A stretch of DNA of 64,000 nt, taken from NCBI RefSeq assembly GCF_016892765.1, contig NZ_JAFEMD010000016.1, positions 56,218 through 120,217 on the forward strand. Direction: 5' to 3'. This stretch comes from Microvirga arvi. Its GTDB lineage: Bacteria > Pseudomonadota > Alphaproteobacteria > Rhizobiales > Beijerinckiaceae. Each line of letters starts with the position of its first letter. The first letter of the stretch is position 1. This document shows, in pieces, positions 23,660 to 32,686 of the stretch. A model generated the notes under the pieces. It worked only from the letters and a program-made list of their open reading frames with translations. It did no database searches and was not told where the DNA came from. The position numbers were made by a program, and so were the translations under genes.

Positions 23660-24128
23660 GTTCCTTTCGCGGGGGCTCGCGCCCGCCGATGATCGCCCAA
23701 TAGACGAAGCCCGCGACCGCTCCGGTGAGCCCCAGCACGAGGCTCACATGCAGCTCCTCGGGGCTGGCGATCCGCGCCTGCCCGCGCAGGATCCAGGGCA
23801 CCGCCGCCGTCAGAACGCCCGTGGCGAGCACATGCCAGAGGAGGCTGCGCATCCCAAGCACCTCGCTGATCACGGCGACGAGCAGCGGCGGGAAGATCAG
23901 CAGCGTGAACATGATGCGGCCGACCGCCAGGAACGCATCCTCCACGATGGGTCCGGGATCCTCGGCGGAGAACACCGCGTCGATCAGCGACCAGAACCCG
24001 ACGAACAGCGTATCGCCGGTCAACAGCGCCATCACGGGGTCGACGATGGAGGCGATGAGGAAGAACGTGCCGCTCGCGCCGATGGCGATGAGGAGCGCAA
24101 AGGGGATGAGGATGAGCCAGCGGATCAT
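23631..24128 (-). CDS. Membrane protein of unknown function
   Basis: A 165-residue protein with four or five hydrophobic segments (residues about 3-30, 35-50, 68-90, 95-112, 128-148) and a short polar tail (GGREPPRKEPTEPMSSGS). No family recognised. It is convergent with, and overlaps, the LysE gene by 29 bases, and lies downstream of rlmN on the same strand with a 89-base gap. Confidence 0.65.
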   Translation of the reverse strand: MIRWLILIPFALLIAIGASGTFFLIASIVDPVMALLTGDTLFVGFWSLIDAVFSAEDPGPIVEDAFLAVGRIMFTLLIFPPLLVAVISEVLGMRSLLWHVLATGVLTAAVPWILRGQARIASPEELHVSLVLGLTGAVAGFVYWAIIGGREPPRKEPTEPMSSGS

Positions 24129-24217
24129 GCTCTTAAGCTAAGGGAGCTTCAGGGTATCCGCCAGTTGCGATTGTGGATGGAAGCACCGCCTTGGAAAGCA
24201 GCGCGGTGCTCCTGATC

Positions 24218-25531
24218 TTACTCCCCGTTCCCCACCGCATACACGCCCTCGGCGCCGATGCCCTGTTCGGCCATCATGCGGGCGCGGGCGCGCAGCTTTT
24301 CGGTCTCGCTCTTGAGCTGGCCGCAGGCGGCCAGGATATCGCGGCCGCGGGGGGTGCGCACCGGCGAGGCGTAGCCCGCGCGGTAGACGATCTCGGAGAA
24401 GCGCTCGATCCGCTCCCAGTCCGAGCACTCGTATTTCGAGCCGGGCCAGGGATTGAACGGGATCAGGTTGATCTTCGCCGGAATGCCCTTCAGCAGCTGT
24501 ACGAGCTTGCGCGCGTCGGCGTCCGAGTCGTTCACGCCCTTGAGCATCACGTACTCAAAAGTGATGCGGCGGGCGTTCGACAGGCCAGGATAGGCGCGGC
24601 AGGCGTCGAGCAGCTGCCTGATGTCGTATTTGCGGTTGATCGGCACCAACTCGTCGCGGAGTTCATCGCGCACGGCGTGGAGCGAGATCGCCAGCATGGT
24701 GTTGGCCTCAGCGCCGAGGCGCTCCATCTGCGGCACGACGCCAGAGGTGGAGACGGTGATGCGGCGGCGCGACAGGGTTAGGCCCTCGCCATCCGACATG
24801 ACATCGATGGCGGCGATCACGTTGTCCGTGTTGTAGAGCGGCTCGCCCATGCCCATGAACACGATGTTGGACACGAAGCGTCCGCCGTCATTCGGCACGA
24901 AGGCGCCTTCCGGCGGGGTGGCGCCGGGCCAGTCGCCGATGCAATCGCGCGCCACGATCAGCTGCGCCACGATCTCGGCCGAGGTCAGGTTGCGCACGAG
25001 GCGCTGGGTGCCCGTGTGGCAGAAGGAGCAGGTGAGCGTGCAGCCGACCTGGCTCGACACGCAGAGCGTCCCGCGGTCGACCTCAGGAATGTAGACGCAC
25101 TCGATCTCCGCGCCCTTGTCGAGCGGACCGGTGGAGGCCATGCGGATCAGCCACTTGCGGGTGCCGTCCTTCGAGACCTGCTCGGAGACAACTTTAGGCC
25201 GGGCAAGGGTATAGGCGGCTGCCAGCTTGGCGCGCAGCTCCTTGCCCATGTTGGTCATCTCGGCGAAGTCCCTGGCTCCCCGGAAATAGATCCAGTGCCA
25301 GAGCTGGGCCACGCGCATCTTGAGCTCGCGCTCGGGCACGCCGATCTGGCTAAGCGAGTCCTTCAGCTGGCCGCGGGTGAGGCCGATCAGCGACGCGCCG
25401 CCGGGGGCTGCTCCCGCCGCGACGGTCAGCTCCGCCGTCTTTTCGATGAACCCGGCCGCGCGCGCGGCCTCGCTCACGGCCACAGGAGCCGCATTGGGGT
25501 TGTGCTTGGCGATGTCGAGCACCGTCGCCAT
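24218..25531 (-). CDS. rlmN: 23S rRNA/tRNA adenine-C2 methyltransferase RlmN
   Basis: A 437-residue radical-SAM enzyme that methylates A2503 of 23S rRNA and A37 of some tRNAs. It has the 4Fe-4S motif CTLTCSFC (Cys164, Cys168, Cys171), the first catalytic Cys157 in [17 protein letters not shown], and the second catalytic Cys in ILAACGQL. It is longer than E. coli RlmN because of an N-terminal extension of about 45 residues rich in Ala, common in alphaproteobacteria. Confidence 0.96.
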   Translation of the reverse strand: MATVLDIAKHNPNAAPVAVSEAARAAGFIEKTAELTVAAGAAPGGASLIGLTRGQLKDSLSQIGVPERELKMRVAQLWHWIYFRGARDFAEMTNMGKELRAKLAAAYTLARPKVVSEQVSKDGTRKWLIRMASTGPLDKGAEIECVYIPEVDRGTLCVSSQVGCTLTCSFCHTGTQRLVRNLTSAEIVAQLIVARDCIGDWPGATPPEGAFVPNDGGRFVSNIVFMGMGEPLYNTDNVIAAIDVMSDGEGLTLSRRRITVSTSGVVPQMERLGAEANTMLAISLHAVRDELRDELVPINRKYDIRQLLDACRAYPGLSNARRITFEYVMLKGVNDSDADARKLVQLLKGIPAKINLIPFNPWPGSKYECSDWERIERFSEIVYRAGYASPVRTPRGRDILAACGQLKSETEKLRARARMMAEQGIGAEGVYAVGNGE

Positions 25532-25602
25532 GGGAGATCATGCCTTCGTTGTTGGGAGTTCGGCGGTTCTATAACACGATTGCGCCGGAAAAGTGAGCCT
25601 TC

Positions 25603-25634
25603 GAAAAGCAAAATTCCGGGCGCGAGGCCCGGAA
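25603..25634 (-). terminator. Intrinsic terminator after ialB
   Basis: Stem TTCCGGGC / GCCCGGAA (8 bp, five-base loop) followed on the minus strand by TTTTGCTTTT. It lies about 41 bases after the ialB stop. Confidence 0.8.
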
Positions 25635-25674
25635 CATGCTCATTGAGGCTTCGATTTTCAACCGCTCAAGGGCT

Positions 25675-26403
25675 TTAAGAGGCGCATTCCTTGCGGGCGT
25701 GCTCCAGGGCCTTGTTGAAGCCGTTGAGGGAATAGCGGTCGGTCAGGCTCGCGCCGCGGGCCGACTGCGTCTTCACGGTCATGGTTCCGCTGCGGGCCAT
25801 GGTGGCGATGGCCTGACCCTCCTCAGCGGGGTTCTTCAGCCAAGCGTTGGCAGCCTTGGTGAGCAGGGCATAGGACGCATTGCCGACGGCGGCCTCGGCC
25901 GGGCCGTTCTCCTTGGCCGTGAAGCCGAGAACCAGGGCGACCTCGTTCCTCACGTTCTCCGCCGGGCGGAAGGACACGAAGAGATAGGCCGGTTCTCGGT
26001 TCACGTTCTTCGGCAGCCGGTCCTGGGGCTGGCTCAGGGCATAGCAGATCTTCGAGCGGCCGGTCTGGGCCGTATAGACGCCCCAGTCGCCATAGGACGT
26101 CAGGAGCGAAGCGCCGCCCGGGCCCGTCGCCGCCTGGGCCGGCTTGGCAGCCGCGGCCGCTCCAGCCCCGGCCGCCGCAGCGGCGGCAGGCTTGGCCGGT
26201 GTGGTCTTCGCCGGCGTGGTCTTGGCCGTCGGGGTGGTCTTGGCCGCAGGCTGCGGAGTCGCAGCCGGCTTGGCCGGCGCCGAGCGGGTTGCTGGCTGCG
26301 TCGAACGTTGAGCCTGAGCCAGAGCCGTACTCCCGGTTCCGATGACGACAAGGGCAGAGAGGATGCCGGCGGCGACGCCGCGCTGGAGAGATACAGTAGA
26401 CAT
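25675..26403 (-). CDS. Invasion-associated locus B (IalB) family protein
   Basis: A 242-residue exported protein: signal peptide (about residues 1-29, ending STALAQA), a long Ala/Pro/Lys/Thr-rich linker (about 30-90) with repeated KTTPAK units, then the IalB domain (SYGDWGVYTAQT, KICYALSQPQDRLP, PAYLFVSFRPAENVRNEVAL) and a C-terminal Cys. In Bartonella IalB affects erythrocyte invasion; in free-living Hyphomicrobiales the role is unknown. ATG 26403 chosen; a second ATG lies at 26415. Confidence 0.88.
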   Translation of the reverse strand: MSTVSLQRGVAAGILSALVVIGTGSTALAQAQRSTQPATRSAPAKPAATPQPAAKTTPTAKTTPAKTTPAKPAAAAAAGAGAAAAAKPAQAATGPGGASLLTSYGDWGVYTAQTGRSKICYALSQPQDRLPKNVNREPAYLFVSFRPAENVRNEVALVLGFTAKENGPAEAAVGNASYALLTKAANAWLKNPAEEGQAIATMARSGTMTVKTQSARGASLTDRYSLNGFNKALEHARKECAS

Positions 26404-26714
26404 GGGGCGGATCATAAAACCGGATGGTTAAGAACTCTTCACCATCTCCGTTAAGGCGGCGCCGGGGGATTGGCGATGCGTCGAAACGCGGCGGTTCGTC
26501 GTCAGCATGATCATTCCACCTGAACCTTGGCCCAATAAAAAGGGCCGCCTGAGCGACCCTTTGCAGTATCCTTCAAAGCTTGTGATCTTTAAAATATGCC
26601 GGAAGAGCTGAAATCATTTTGCTGCTAACGGGAATCAGTTATAGCGATCTAAAATAACATTGCAATAAGTATATATTCTTTCGTCTAAGATACTTTACGC
26701 AACTGTTGCCAAGC
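26404..26714. other. Intergenic region ialB / ykvA-like
   Basis: A 311-base gap. The part from 26565 to 26705 is clearly AT-rich compared with the rest of the window and contains no frame of note. A terminator-like hairpin for minus-strand transcription lies at 26532-26562. The ialB promoter should be in the first hundred bases. Confidence 0.6.
26532..26562 (-). terminator. Intrinsic terminator, minus strand
   Basis: Imperfect stem AAAGGG-C-CGC / GCG-A-CCCTTT with loop CTGA, followed on the minus strand by TTTTTATT. It is 150 bases beyond the ykvA-like stop and would end that transcript. Confidence 0.6.
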
Positions 26715-27095
26715 TCAAGCCGAAGTTTCAGCCAGCACTTTCCTCGCTTTTTCTTTGTGCTCTTCCGTAATCGAACCGGCGACCTGGGTGATCGCCGCGG
26801 CAAGCACCGCCGCATCGTCGGCAAAGCCGATCAGGGGCAGGAGGTCGGTGATCGCATCGGTGGGAAAAACGAAATACGCGATGGCGCCGAGGAGAATCAG
26901 CTTCACGCGGCTCGGAGTCGACGGGTCCGTGGCACAGAAGAAGGCGGCCACCAAATCCTCCGCAAAGGGAATCTTGCCGGCGCCGCGCTTGAACTTATCC
27001 CAGAACCGGCGCTTGAGTCCCTCCTCGTCACGGGTCGCCCTGCGCATGGCCTCCATCTCGGCCTTGGTGAAAGGCTTCGTGAAGGGTTCATTCAT
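26715..27095 (-). CDS. YkvA/DUF1232 family protein
   Basis: A 126-residue protein with the DUF1232 core: LGAIAYFVFPTDAITDLLPL followed by IGFADDAAVLAAAI, which forms a hydrophobic hairpin, after a basic N-terminus (LKRRFWDKFKRGAGKIPFAED). The C-terminus is a charged helix (EEHKEKARKVL). Members are small predicted membrane-associated proteins of unknown function. Divergent from the SDR gene at 27180. Confidence 0.88.
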   Translation of the reverse strand: MNEPFTKPFTKAEMEAMRRATRDEEGLKRRFWDKFKRGAGKIPFAEDLVAAFFCATDPSTPSRVKLILLGAIAYFVFPTDAITDLLPLIGFADDAAVLAAAITQVAGSITEEHKEKARKVLAETSA

Positions 27096-27179
27096 CTCAA
27101 CTGCTCCTGACTATCTATCGTCTGGTTCCCGTGCAAACGAGGATATCTTAAGACATCCGCGCACCAAGGGAGAAAACCG

Positions 27180-27965
27180 ATGAAGCTCGACAAATTGATG
27201 GCAGCCATCGTCACCGGAGGCGCTTCGGGCCTCGGTGAGGCCACCGCCCGCATGCTCGCCGCCAACGGCGCGAAGGTCGCCATTCTGGATATGAACGCCG
27301 AGCGCGGCGATGAGGTTGCCCGCGAGATCGGAGCGGTCTTCTGCAAGGCTGACGTGACCGACGAGGTCTCCATCGATTCGGCGCTGGCCCAAGCGCGGGC
27401 TGCGAACGGCATCGAGCGCATCCTCGTCAACTGCGCCGGCATCGCGCCGGGCAAGCGCACCGTGTCCAAGAAGCGCGAGACGGGCGAACTCATCCCCCAC
27501 GACGTGGCGAGCTTCCGCCGCGCGGTCGAGATCAACCTGATCGGCACCTATGCGATGATATCGAAATGCGCCGCCGCCATGGCGGGCTTGGATCCCGTGA
27601 CTCCAGACGGCGGGCGCGGCGTCATCGTCAGCACCTCGTCGGTAGCCGCCCAGGATGGGCAGATCGGACAGGCCGCCTATGCCGCCTCCAAGGGCGGCGT
27701 GCTGGGCTTGACGCTCCCGGTCGCCCGCGACCTGTCAGGCTTCGGCATCCGCGTCATGACGATCATGCCGGGACTGTTCCAAACGCCGCTTTTCGAGGGC
27801 ATCGCGGAGGATTACCGCAAGGCGCTGGAGGCCAACGTGCCGTTCCCCTCGCGCCTCGGCCGCCCCGAGGAATATGCAAACCTGGTGAAAGCCATCATCG
27901 AGAACGACATGCTCAACGGCGAAGGCATCCGCCTCGACGGGGCCCTGCGCATGCAGCCGAAGTAA
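27180..27965 (+). CDS. SDR family oxidoreductase, 3-hydroxyacyl-CoA dehydrogenase type 2-like
   Basis: A 261-residue classical SDR: TGGASGLG (residues 12-19), Asp37 after the second strand (AILDMN, NAD preference), NCAG (84-87), catalytic Ser154, Tyr167 and Lys171. The FQTPLFEGI and LPVARDLSGFGIRV segments resemble type 2 3-hydroxyacyl-CoA dehydrogenases (HSD10 group), suggesting fatty acid or branched-chain acyl-CoA oxidation. The specific substrate is inference. Confidence 0.86.
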   Translation: MKLDKLMAAIVTGGASGLGEATARMLAANGAKVAILDMNAERGDEVAREIGAVFCKADVTDEVSIDSALAQARAANGIERILVNCAGIAPGKRTVSKKRETGELIPHDVASFRRAVEINLIGTYAMISKCAAAMAGLDPVTPDGGRGVIVSTSSVAAQDGQIGQAAYAASKGGVLGLTLPVARDLSGFGIRVMTIMPGLFQTPLFEGIAEDYRKALEANVPFPSRLGRPEEYANLVKAIIENDMLNGEGIRLDGALRMQPK

Positions 27966-27971
27966 AAGCCC

Positions 27972-28532
27972 TCAAGCAACCTCGCCCCGGTTCTCGGGAA
28001 AGCTCTTGAGATCCGGGGTGCAGAGCCAGTGCTCGCGGCGCTTGGTCCAGGCCTCGTAGGTTGGCGTGAACAGGTTGGGGTCGTCGAAGGCGCCGAGCTT
28101 GATCTCGATCTCGTCGCTGGCGCATCGTGCGGACCCAGCGGGCCGCGCTAGCGAAAAGTGGTCCCGGTTTTCACTGACGTGGCCCTCTGGGTCCGCATCC
28201 GACGATGCGCCACCTGAAGAAGAGAGCATCGGGTTGATCCCAAAAGTGGTGTCCACTTTTGGGTCCGAGGCTCTAACATCCCGATCGAAGACCTGCGATC
28301 CGCAGACCGGGCAGAAGCAGCGCTCGCTGTCCGGCGTCGCGGACCAGCCCTTCGTTTCACCCGTGATCGTCACCTGCTCGACGGGGTAGATCACGAAGGC
28401 GTTGAAGGCTGCGCCGCTGATCTTGCGGCAGGTCATGCAATGGCACAGGCCGACGCGCTTGGGCTCGCCGTGGGTTTCAAAGGTCAGCTGGCCGCAGGCG
28501 CAGCCTCCGGTCAGAATCCGTGTTCCAGCCAT
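27972..28532 (-). CDS. GFA family zinc protein interrupted in frame by an R repeat
   Basis: A 186-residue glutathione-dependent formaldehyde-activating (GFA)-like protein. Zinc ligands are in GGCACGQ (Cys11, Cys13), LCHCMTC (Cys30, Cys32, Cys35) and CFCPVCGS (Cys72, Cys74, Cys77). The family is usually about 130-140 residues; here residues 87-139 are encoded by palindromic element R, entering right after VFDRD and leaving before EIEIKLGAFDDP, where the normal family sequence resumes. The frame is kept, so a full protein can be made. Starts three bases after phhB, with a GAGGGGG site overlapping the phhB stop. Confidence 0.88.
   Translation of the reverse strand: MAGTRILTGGCACGQLTFETHGEPKRVGLCHCMTCRKISGAAFNAFVIYPVEQVTITGETKGWSATPDSERCFCPVCGSQVFDRDVRASDPKVDTTFGINPMLSSSGGASSDADPEGHVSENRDHFSLARPAGSARCASDEIEIKLGAFDDPNLFTPTYEAWTKRREHWLCTPDLKSFPENRGEVA
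28116..28275. repeat. Palindromic element R, copy 3, within the GFA gene
   Basis: About 158 bp, full length: GCGCATCGTGCGGACCCAGC, GGCCGCGCTAG, TTTTCACTGACGTGGCCCTC, then GAGCATCGGGTTGATCCCAA, AAGTGGTGTCCACTTTTGGG and TCCGAGGCTCTA. On the minus strand it is open in the GFA frame with no stop codon. Confidence 0.88.
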
Positions 28533-28535
28533 CGC

Positions 28536-28838
28536 TTACCCCCTCGCCAGTCCGGCCGCCATCTGATCCATGCGCTGCGCCAGTTCGATGTCGCGCCGGG
28601 TCAGGCCCTTGGCGTCGTGGGTGGAGAGGGTGACCTCGACCCTGTTGTAGGTGTTCGACCATTCGGGGTGGTGGTTCATGGACTCGGCTGCGAGAGCAAC
28701 CCGCGTCATCCAGCCGAAAGCGGCGCTGAAATCGTCGAAGACGAAGCGCTTGGTGATTGCGTCGCGGCCCTCCATCATCGCCCAGCCGTCGAGGGCGGGC
28801 AGGAGTTCCTGGCGCTCAGAGTCGGACAATCGGGGCAT
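28536..28838 (-). CDS. phhB: Pterin-4a-carbinolamine dehydratase
   Basis: A 100-residue protein with the PCD signature [20 protein letters not shown] (His-His-Pro of the active site). It dehydrates 4a-hydroxytetrahydrobiopterin, recycling the cofactor of phenylalanine hydroxylase, or acts in molybdopterin-related pterin metabolism. No phenylalanine hydroxylase gene is in the window. First gene of a pair with the GFA protein. Confidence 0.95.
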   Translation of the reverse strand: MPRLSDSERQELLPALDGWAMMEGRDAITKRFVFDDFSAAFGWMTRVALAAESMNHHPEWSNTYNRVEVTLSTHDAKGLTRRDIELAQRMDQMAAGLARG

Positions 28839-28904
28839 GTGCTGGCTTCACCTTGAGAAAAGAACTCCTCTAGTGATGAAGCGGCAGGACGCGGTTTCAA
28901 GGTC

Positions 28905-29921
28905 TCAGGCGATGCCGAGCAGCCGGATCAGCCCTAAGCTGATGGCGATCAGCACCAGAAGCGAGAGCGACACGGCGAGCGTCACCCGGCCGCCGACATG
29001 CCCAAGAACCTTGAGATCGACGCCCAGGCCCAGGGCCGCCATCGCGATGATGGTGAGAAACGTCGCGACCGGCATGACGATCTGCAGCATTGCCTCGGGA
29101 ATGGCGCCGAGGGACCGCAGCAGCGCGAGGATCAGGAAGCCGACGATGAACCAGGGCACGAGCCGGTTCAGGGCCAGGCTTGGCTTCGGGCCTTCCGCCT
29201 GTCGGCCCGTCACGACCGAGAGCGCGATCACCACCGGACCCAGCATCAGCACGCGCACGAGCTTCACCAGGGTGCCGAGCTGCGTGCTCACGAGACTGAC
29301 GGGAACGGTTGCGGCGAGCACCTGCGGCACCGCGTAGACGGTCAGACCCGCGAGCACGCCGTATTGCGTCATCGACAGGCCAAGCAGCGGCACCAGCAGG
29401 GGCAGGGCGAGCACGACGATCACGCCGAGGACGGCGGTGAACGCGATGGAGGAGGCCACATCCGCGGGCTTGGCGCCGATGACGGGCGCGACCGCTGCAA
29501 TCGCCGAGTTGCCGCAGATCGCGTTGCCGCAGGCGACAAGCACCGCCATGCGTTTCGGCAGGCCGAGCATCCGCCCAAGCCCATAGCTTGCCGTGATCGA
29601 CACCGCCACCACGATGGCGATGCCGAGGATGAGACCGAGGCCCGCATCCAGCACCGCCTGGAAGCTGATCGAGGCGCCGAGCAGCATGACGGCAAACTCG
29701 AGCAGGGTCTTGGCGGAGAAGCCGATGCCGGAAACCCAGCGCCTGTCGGGAGTCCAGAGGGTGCGCAGGATCGTCCCGAGCAGGATCGCGATGACGAGGG
29801 CCTCGATCCAGGGCCGGCCGGTCCAGTGCTCCTCGATCCGCTGAAGACCCATGGCGGCGAACGCAATCGCCGTGCAAAGGGCGATGCCTGGCGCTGGTTG
29901 CGCGATGTGGTTGCGGATCAT
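28905..29921 (-). CDS. YeiH/UPF0324 family membrane transporter
   Basis: A 338-residue protein with around ten hydrophobic segments. Recognisable stretches are GFSAKTLLEFAVMLLGASIS, VACGNAICGNSAIAAVAPVI, GLTVYAVPQVLAA and ALGLGVDLKVLG, all typical of the YeiH (putative sulfate exporter) family. Start ATG 29921 (MIRNHIAQP) is chosen; upstream residues are not conserved in type. Family substrate remains uncertain. Confidence 0.9.
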   Translation of the reverse strand: MIRNHIAQPAPGIALCTAIAFAAMGLQRIEEHWTGRPWIEALVIAILLGTILRTLWTPDRRWVSGIGFSAKTLLEFAVMLLGASISFQAVLDAGLGLILGIAIVVAVSITASYGLGRMLGLPKRMAVLVACGNAICGNSAIAAVAPVIGAKPADVASSIAFTAVLGVIVVLALPLLVPLLGLSMTQYGVLAGLTVYAVPQVLAATVPVSLVSTQLGTLVKLVRVLMLGPVVIALSVVTGRQAEGPKPSLALNRLVPWFIVGFLILALLRSLGAIPEAMLQIVMPVATFLTIIAMAALGLGVDLKVLGHVGGRVTLAVSLSLLVLIAISLGLIRLLGIA

Positions 29922-30053
29922 GGGTCGGTTCAGTCCTGCGCCTTGCGTGGAGGGGCTAGTAGCACGGCGCCAAGGATGCAAGCACAAACAGATCCACTGT
30001 CATTCCGGGCTCTCGCTGACGCTCGCCCCGGAACGACAGCGCAAGGTGCAAGA

Positions 30054-30644
30054 TCAATCCGCGAACCCATCCTCGATGGTGCGCCAATCCTGCGTCAGCG
30101 TGAACGAGGCGCGATCGATGACGATGAAGCAGCCGCCGCCCGGATGACGAGGGCGGCTCTCCTGCCCGATCGCCACCCTCTGAAGATGCGCCGTCAGCAA
30201 ACAGCCGACTCCCCCGTGGGAGACGATCACGATGTCCCCGGACGTCTCGTCCTCTCTGGCGATCCGGCTCACGGCTTTCACGATCCGCGCCTGCGCGTCG
30301 ACGGCGCGCTCCCAGCCGCGGATGCTCTCGTGCGGGCGGCCGAAAAATTCGCGCACCACCTCCCAGAATTCCGGCGGCGCGATGTAGCCCGTGGACGAGC
30401 GGTCGTTCTCGCTTAAGGCCTCGTCCGTCGCGTAGGAGAGCTGCAGGCGCTCCGCCATGATGGCGGCTCCATCCCGCGCTTTACGTTCCGTGCTGGCATA
30501 GACCGCGGAGACATCCCGATGCGCGAGCAGACCGGCGAAGCGCTCCATGCGGGAGCGCCCGGTGGCGTTCAGGGGCCATTCGGGAACGGGCTGGTCCGGA
30601 TCGATGACCACTTCGGGATGGGTGAGGAAGACAAGCGAGGCCAT
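30054..30644 (-). CDS. Histidine phosphatase-like protein with altered RHG motif
   Basis: A 196-residue phosphoglycerate-mutase-fold protein. The usual N-terminal LVRHGE is FLTHPE here: the phospho-acceptor His9 is kept, but Arg is Thr8 and Gly is Pro10. Other elements remain: NATGRSRMERFAGLL, YASTERKARDGAAIMAERL, and the second His in VSHGGVG. Loss of the phosphate-binding Arg suggests a changed or weak activity. Function unknown. Confidence 0.8.
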   Translation of the reverse strand: MASLVFLTHPEVVIDPDQPVPEWPLNATGRSRMERFAGLLAHRDVSAVYASTERKARDGAAIMAERLQLSYATDEALSENDRSSTGYIAPPEFWEVVREFFGRPHESIRGWERAVDAQARIVKAVSRIAREDETSGDIVIVSHGGVGCLLTAHLQRVAIGQESRPRHPGGGCFIVIDRASFTLTQDWRTIEDGFAD

Positions 30645-30682
30645 GACCGTGGCTTTAACGCTCCTTCCTCGAAACGTCGAGC

Positions 30683-31219
30683 CTAGCTTAAGGGATAAGC
30701 CGCCTCGATCACGTAGGGGCCGCCGCCGACGGAGGCGCGCGACGAATACAGGACGAACCGATCCGCGGTGAACGTGAGCTTCGGGAAATGGCCTCGCGTC
30801 GCGATGTAATCCGCGACATCGATCGGCGAGACGTTCTTCAGGCGGGCGAGGGTCACATGCGGGGTGAACTTGCGGGTTTCAGGAACCAGACCGACTTGGC
30901 GCAGCAGGCGTTCCTGCTCCGCCTGCAACTCGCTCAGCCCGCCGTTGCCGGAGGTGCGGGCGAAGACCGCGCGGGGCTTTCCGCCGCCGAAGCTGTCGAG
31001 CCCGTCGATGGTGATCTGAAGGGGAGCGCGTTGCCGCCGTTCGCCGAGAACCGAGCACACGTCGTCCGCCATGCGCGCGTCGATGTCGCCGATGAAGCGC
31101 AGGGTCAGGTGGTAGTTCTCGGGATCCATCCAGCGCGCCCCGGGAAGGCCGCCGCGAAAGCCCGACAGGGCCAGGCTGATCTCGGCCGGGATCTCGATGC
31201 CGGTGAACAGACGGGGCAT
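30683..31219 (-). CDS. thpR: RNA 2',3'-cyclic phosphodiesterase
   Basis: A 178-residue 2H phosphoesterase with both HxT motifs: HLTL (His37, Thr39) and HVTL (His121, Thr123), and the N-terminal RLFTGIEIP. It opens 2',3'-cyclic phosphate ends of RNA in the cytoplasm. The frame extends to 31366, but that part is a translated family A repeat, so ATG 31219 is used. Confidence 0.93.
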   Translation of the reverse strand: MPRLFTGIEIPAEISLALSGFRGGLPGARWMDPENYHLTLRFIGDIDARMADDVCSVLGERRQRAPLQITIDGLDSFGGGKPRAVFARTSGNGGLSELQAEQERLLRQVGLVPETRKFTPHVTLARLKNVSPIDVADYIATRGHFPKLTFTADRFVLYSSRASVGGGPYVIEAAYPLS

Positions 31220-31290
31220 GCGGCACCTCCCGAGGCTGGCTGATGCCAAATCAGACGATTGGAGGACAGGGTTTGTTCCGGACCACAAAG

Positions 31291-31566
31291 CGTCATCCCG
31301 GACGAAGCGCAGCGAAGATCCAGGATCGGGTTGCAGAACAAGGCGCCAGAAACTCAACGCTGTCATTCCCGCGGAAGCGGGAATCCATAACCGCTAACGG
31401 TGCAAAAGGCGGCGCAACACTGCTCGCCCTTTCTTGCAACCTCGTGGTTATGGATTTCCACGCCTTTGGCGCGGCCCTTCGGGTCGGGCTCCGCTTCGCG
31501 GCCCCGGAATGACAGTGTTCTATCCTTAAAGCGATCCCGGATCGGCTCACGCCGTCCGGGATGACC
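31291..31566. repeat. Nested repeats A[E]A
   Basis: Fills most of the 356-base gap between thpR and the aldo/keto reductase. Family A halves at 31291-31335 and 31531-31566 are inverted and enclose a family E element (31361-31514: CGGAAGCGGGAATCCATAAC ... CGTGGTTATGGATTTCCACG ... GCTTCGCGGCCCCGGAATGA). A second E copy is at 50524-50649. Confidence 0.8.
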
Positions 31567-31575
31567 CAGTGATGA

Positions 31576-32619
31576 TTACGGGCACGGATTGCAGTGCTCG
31601 ACGTGGATCGCGTTGATGCGCTCTTCCAGTTCCGGCGTGATCGTCACATGGACCGACCCGATATCCGTCTTCAGCTGCGCCATGGAGGTGGCGCCGATGA
31701 TGTTGGACGTGAGGAAGGGGCGGGAATTGACGAAGGCCAGCGCCATCTGGGCCGGATCGAGGTTAAACTCCTTCGCAAGCGCGATGTATTTGCGGATCGC
31801 CGCCTCGGCGGTCGGGTTCTCGTAGCGCTGACCGCGCTCGAACAGGGTCGTGCGAGCGCCCGGCGGGCGGGCGCCGTCGAGATACTTGCCTGTGAGGTAC
31901 CCTTGAGCGAGCGGCGAATAGGCCAGCAGGCTCACGTTCTCGTGCATCGTCACCTCGGCCAGCGCCACCTCGTAGGTGCGGTTGAGGAGGTTGTAGGCGT
32001 TCTGCACCGACTGCACCCGCGCTAGGCCCTTGGCATCCGCGTGCTTGAGGAAGCTCATGGTGCCCCAGGCGCTCTCGTTGGAGAGGCCGAAATGGCGGAT
32101 CTTTCCGGCCTTCACCAGATCGGTCATGATCTGGACCGTCTCGGCGATGGGGTGAGAATCGCCTTCCTGATGGCGGAAGATCGTCGGGTTGGAGCCCCAG
32201 GGCATGGGCCGGTCGGGCCAGTGAATCTGGTAGAGGTCGATGTAGTCGGTCTGGAGCCGCTTGAGGCTCTTGTTCACAGCCTCCTCGATCTGGGTGCGCG
32301 ACAGCTCGGCCTTGGAGCCGTCGTCCCGGAACCAGGTGTTGTCCGAGCGGCCGACCACCTTGCTGGCGAGAATCACCTTGTCGCGGGTGCCGCGCGCCTT
32401 GAACCAGGAGCCGATGATCCGCTCCGTGGAGCCTTGGGTCTCAGGACGCGGCGGGATCGAGTAGAGCTCGGCGGTGTCGAAGAAGTTGATGCCCTGGTCG
32501 AGGGCATAATCCATCTGCGCGTGGCCGTCGGCCTCGTTGTTCTGCTGACCCCAGGTCATGGTGCCGAGGCAGATGAGGCTGACATTGAGGTCCGTGCGGC
32601 CGAGGCGGCGATATTCCAT
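31576..32619 (-). CDS. Aldo/keto reductase, Tas-like
   Basis: A 347-residue NADPH-dependent TIM-barrel oxidoreductase. The catalytic tetrad is visible as Asp and Tyr in FFDTAELYS, Lys in VILASKVVG, and His in DLYQIHWPDR; SNIIGATSMAQL near the C-terminus binds the cofactor. The long PRPETQGSTERIIGSW segment is the Tas subgroup feature. Substrate unknown. Confidence 0.9.
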   Translation of the reverse strand: MEYRRLGRTDLNVSLICLGTMTWGQQNNEADGHAQMDYALDQGINFFDTAELYSIPPRPETQGSTERIIGSWFKARGTRDKVILASKVVGRSDNTWFRDDGSKAELSRTQIEEAVNKSLKRLQTDYIDLYQIHWPDRPMPWGSNPTIFRHQEGDSHPIAETVQIMTDLVKAGKIRHFGLSNESAWGTMSFLKHADAKGLARVQSVQNAYNLLNRTYEVALAEVTMHENVSLLAYSPLAQGYLTGKYLDGARPPGARTTLFERGQRYENPTAEAAIRKYIALAKEFNLDPAQMALAFVNSRPFLTSNIIGATSMAQLKTDIGSVHVTITPELEERINAIHVEHCNPCP

Positions 32620-32686
32620 GGGTTTTCAGCTCCTCGCGACGGTGTGATCCGCCGCGTTCAGGCAAGAAGGGGGCGCTGAAGACGCT

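Noticed and set aside
31220..31366. N-terminal extension of thpR
   Set aside because: It translates a family A repeat and has no conserved residues.
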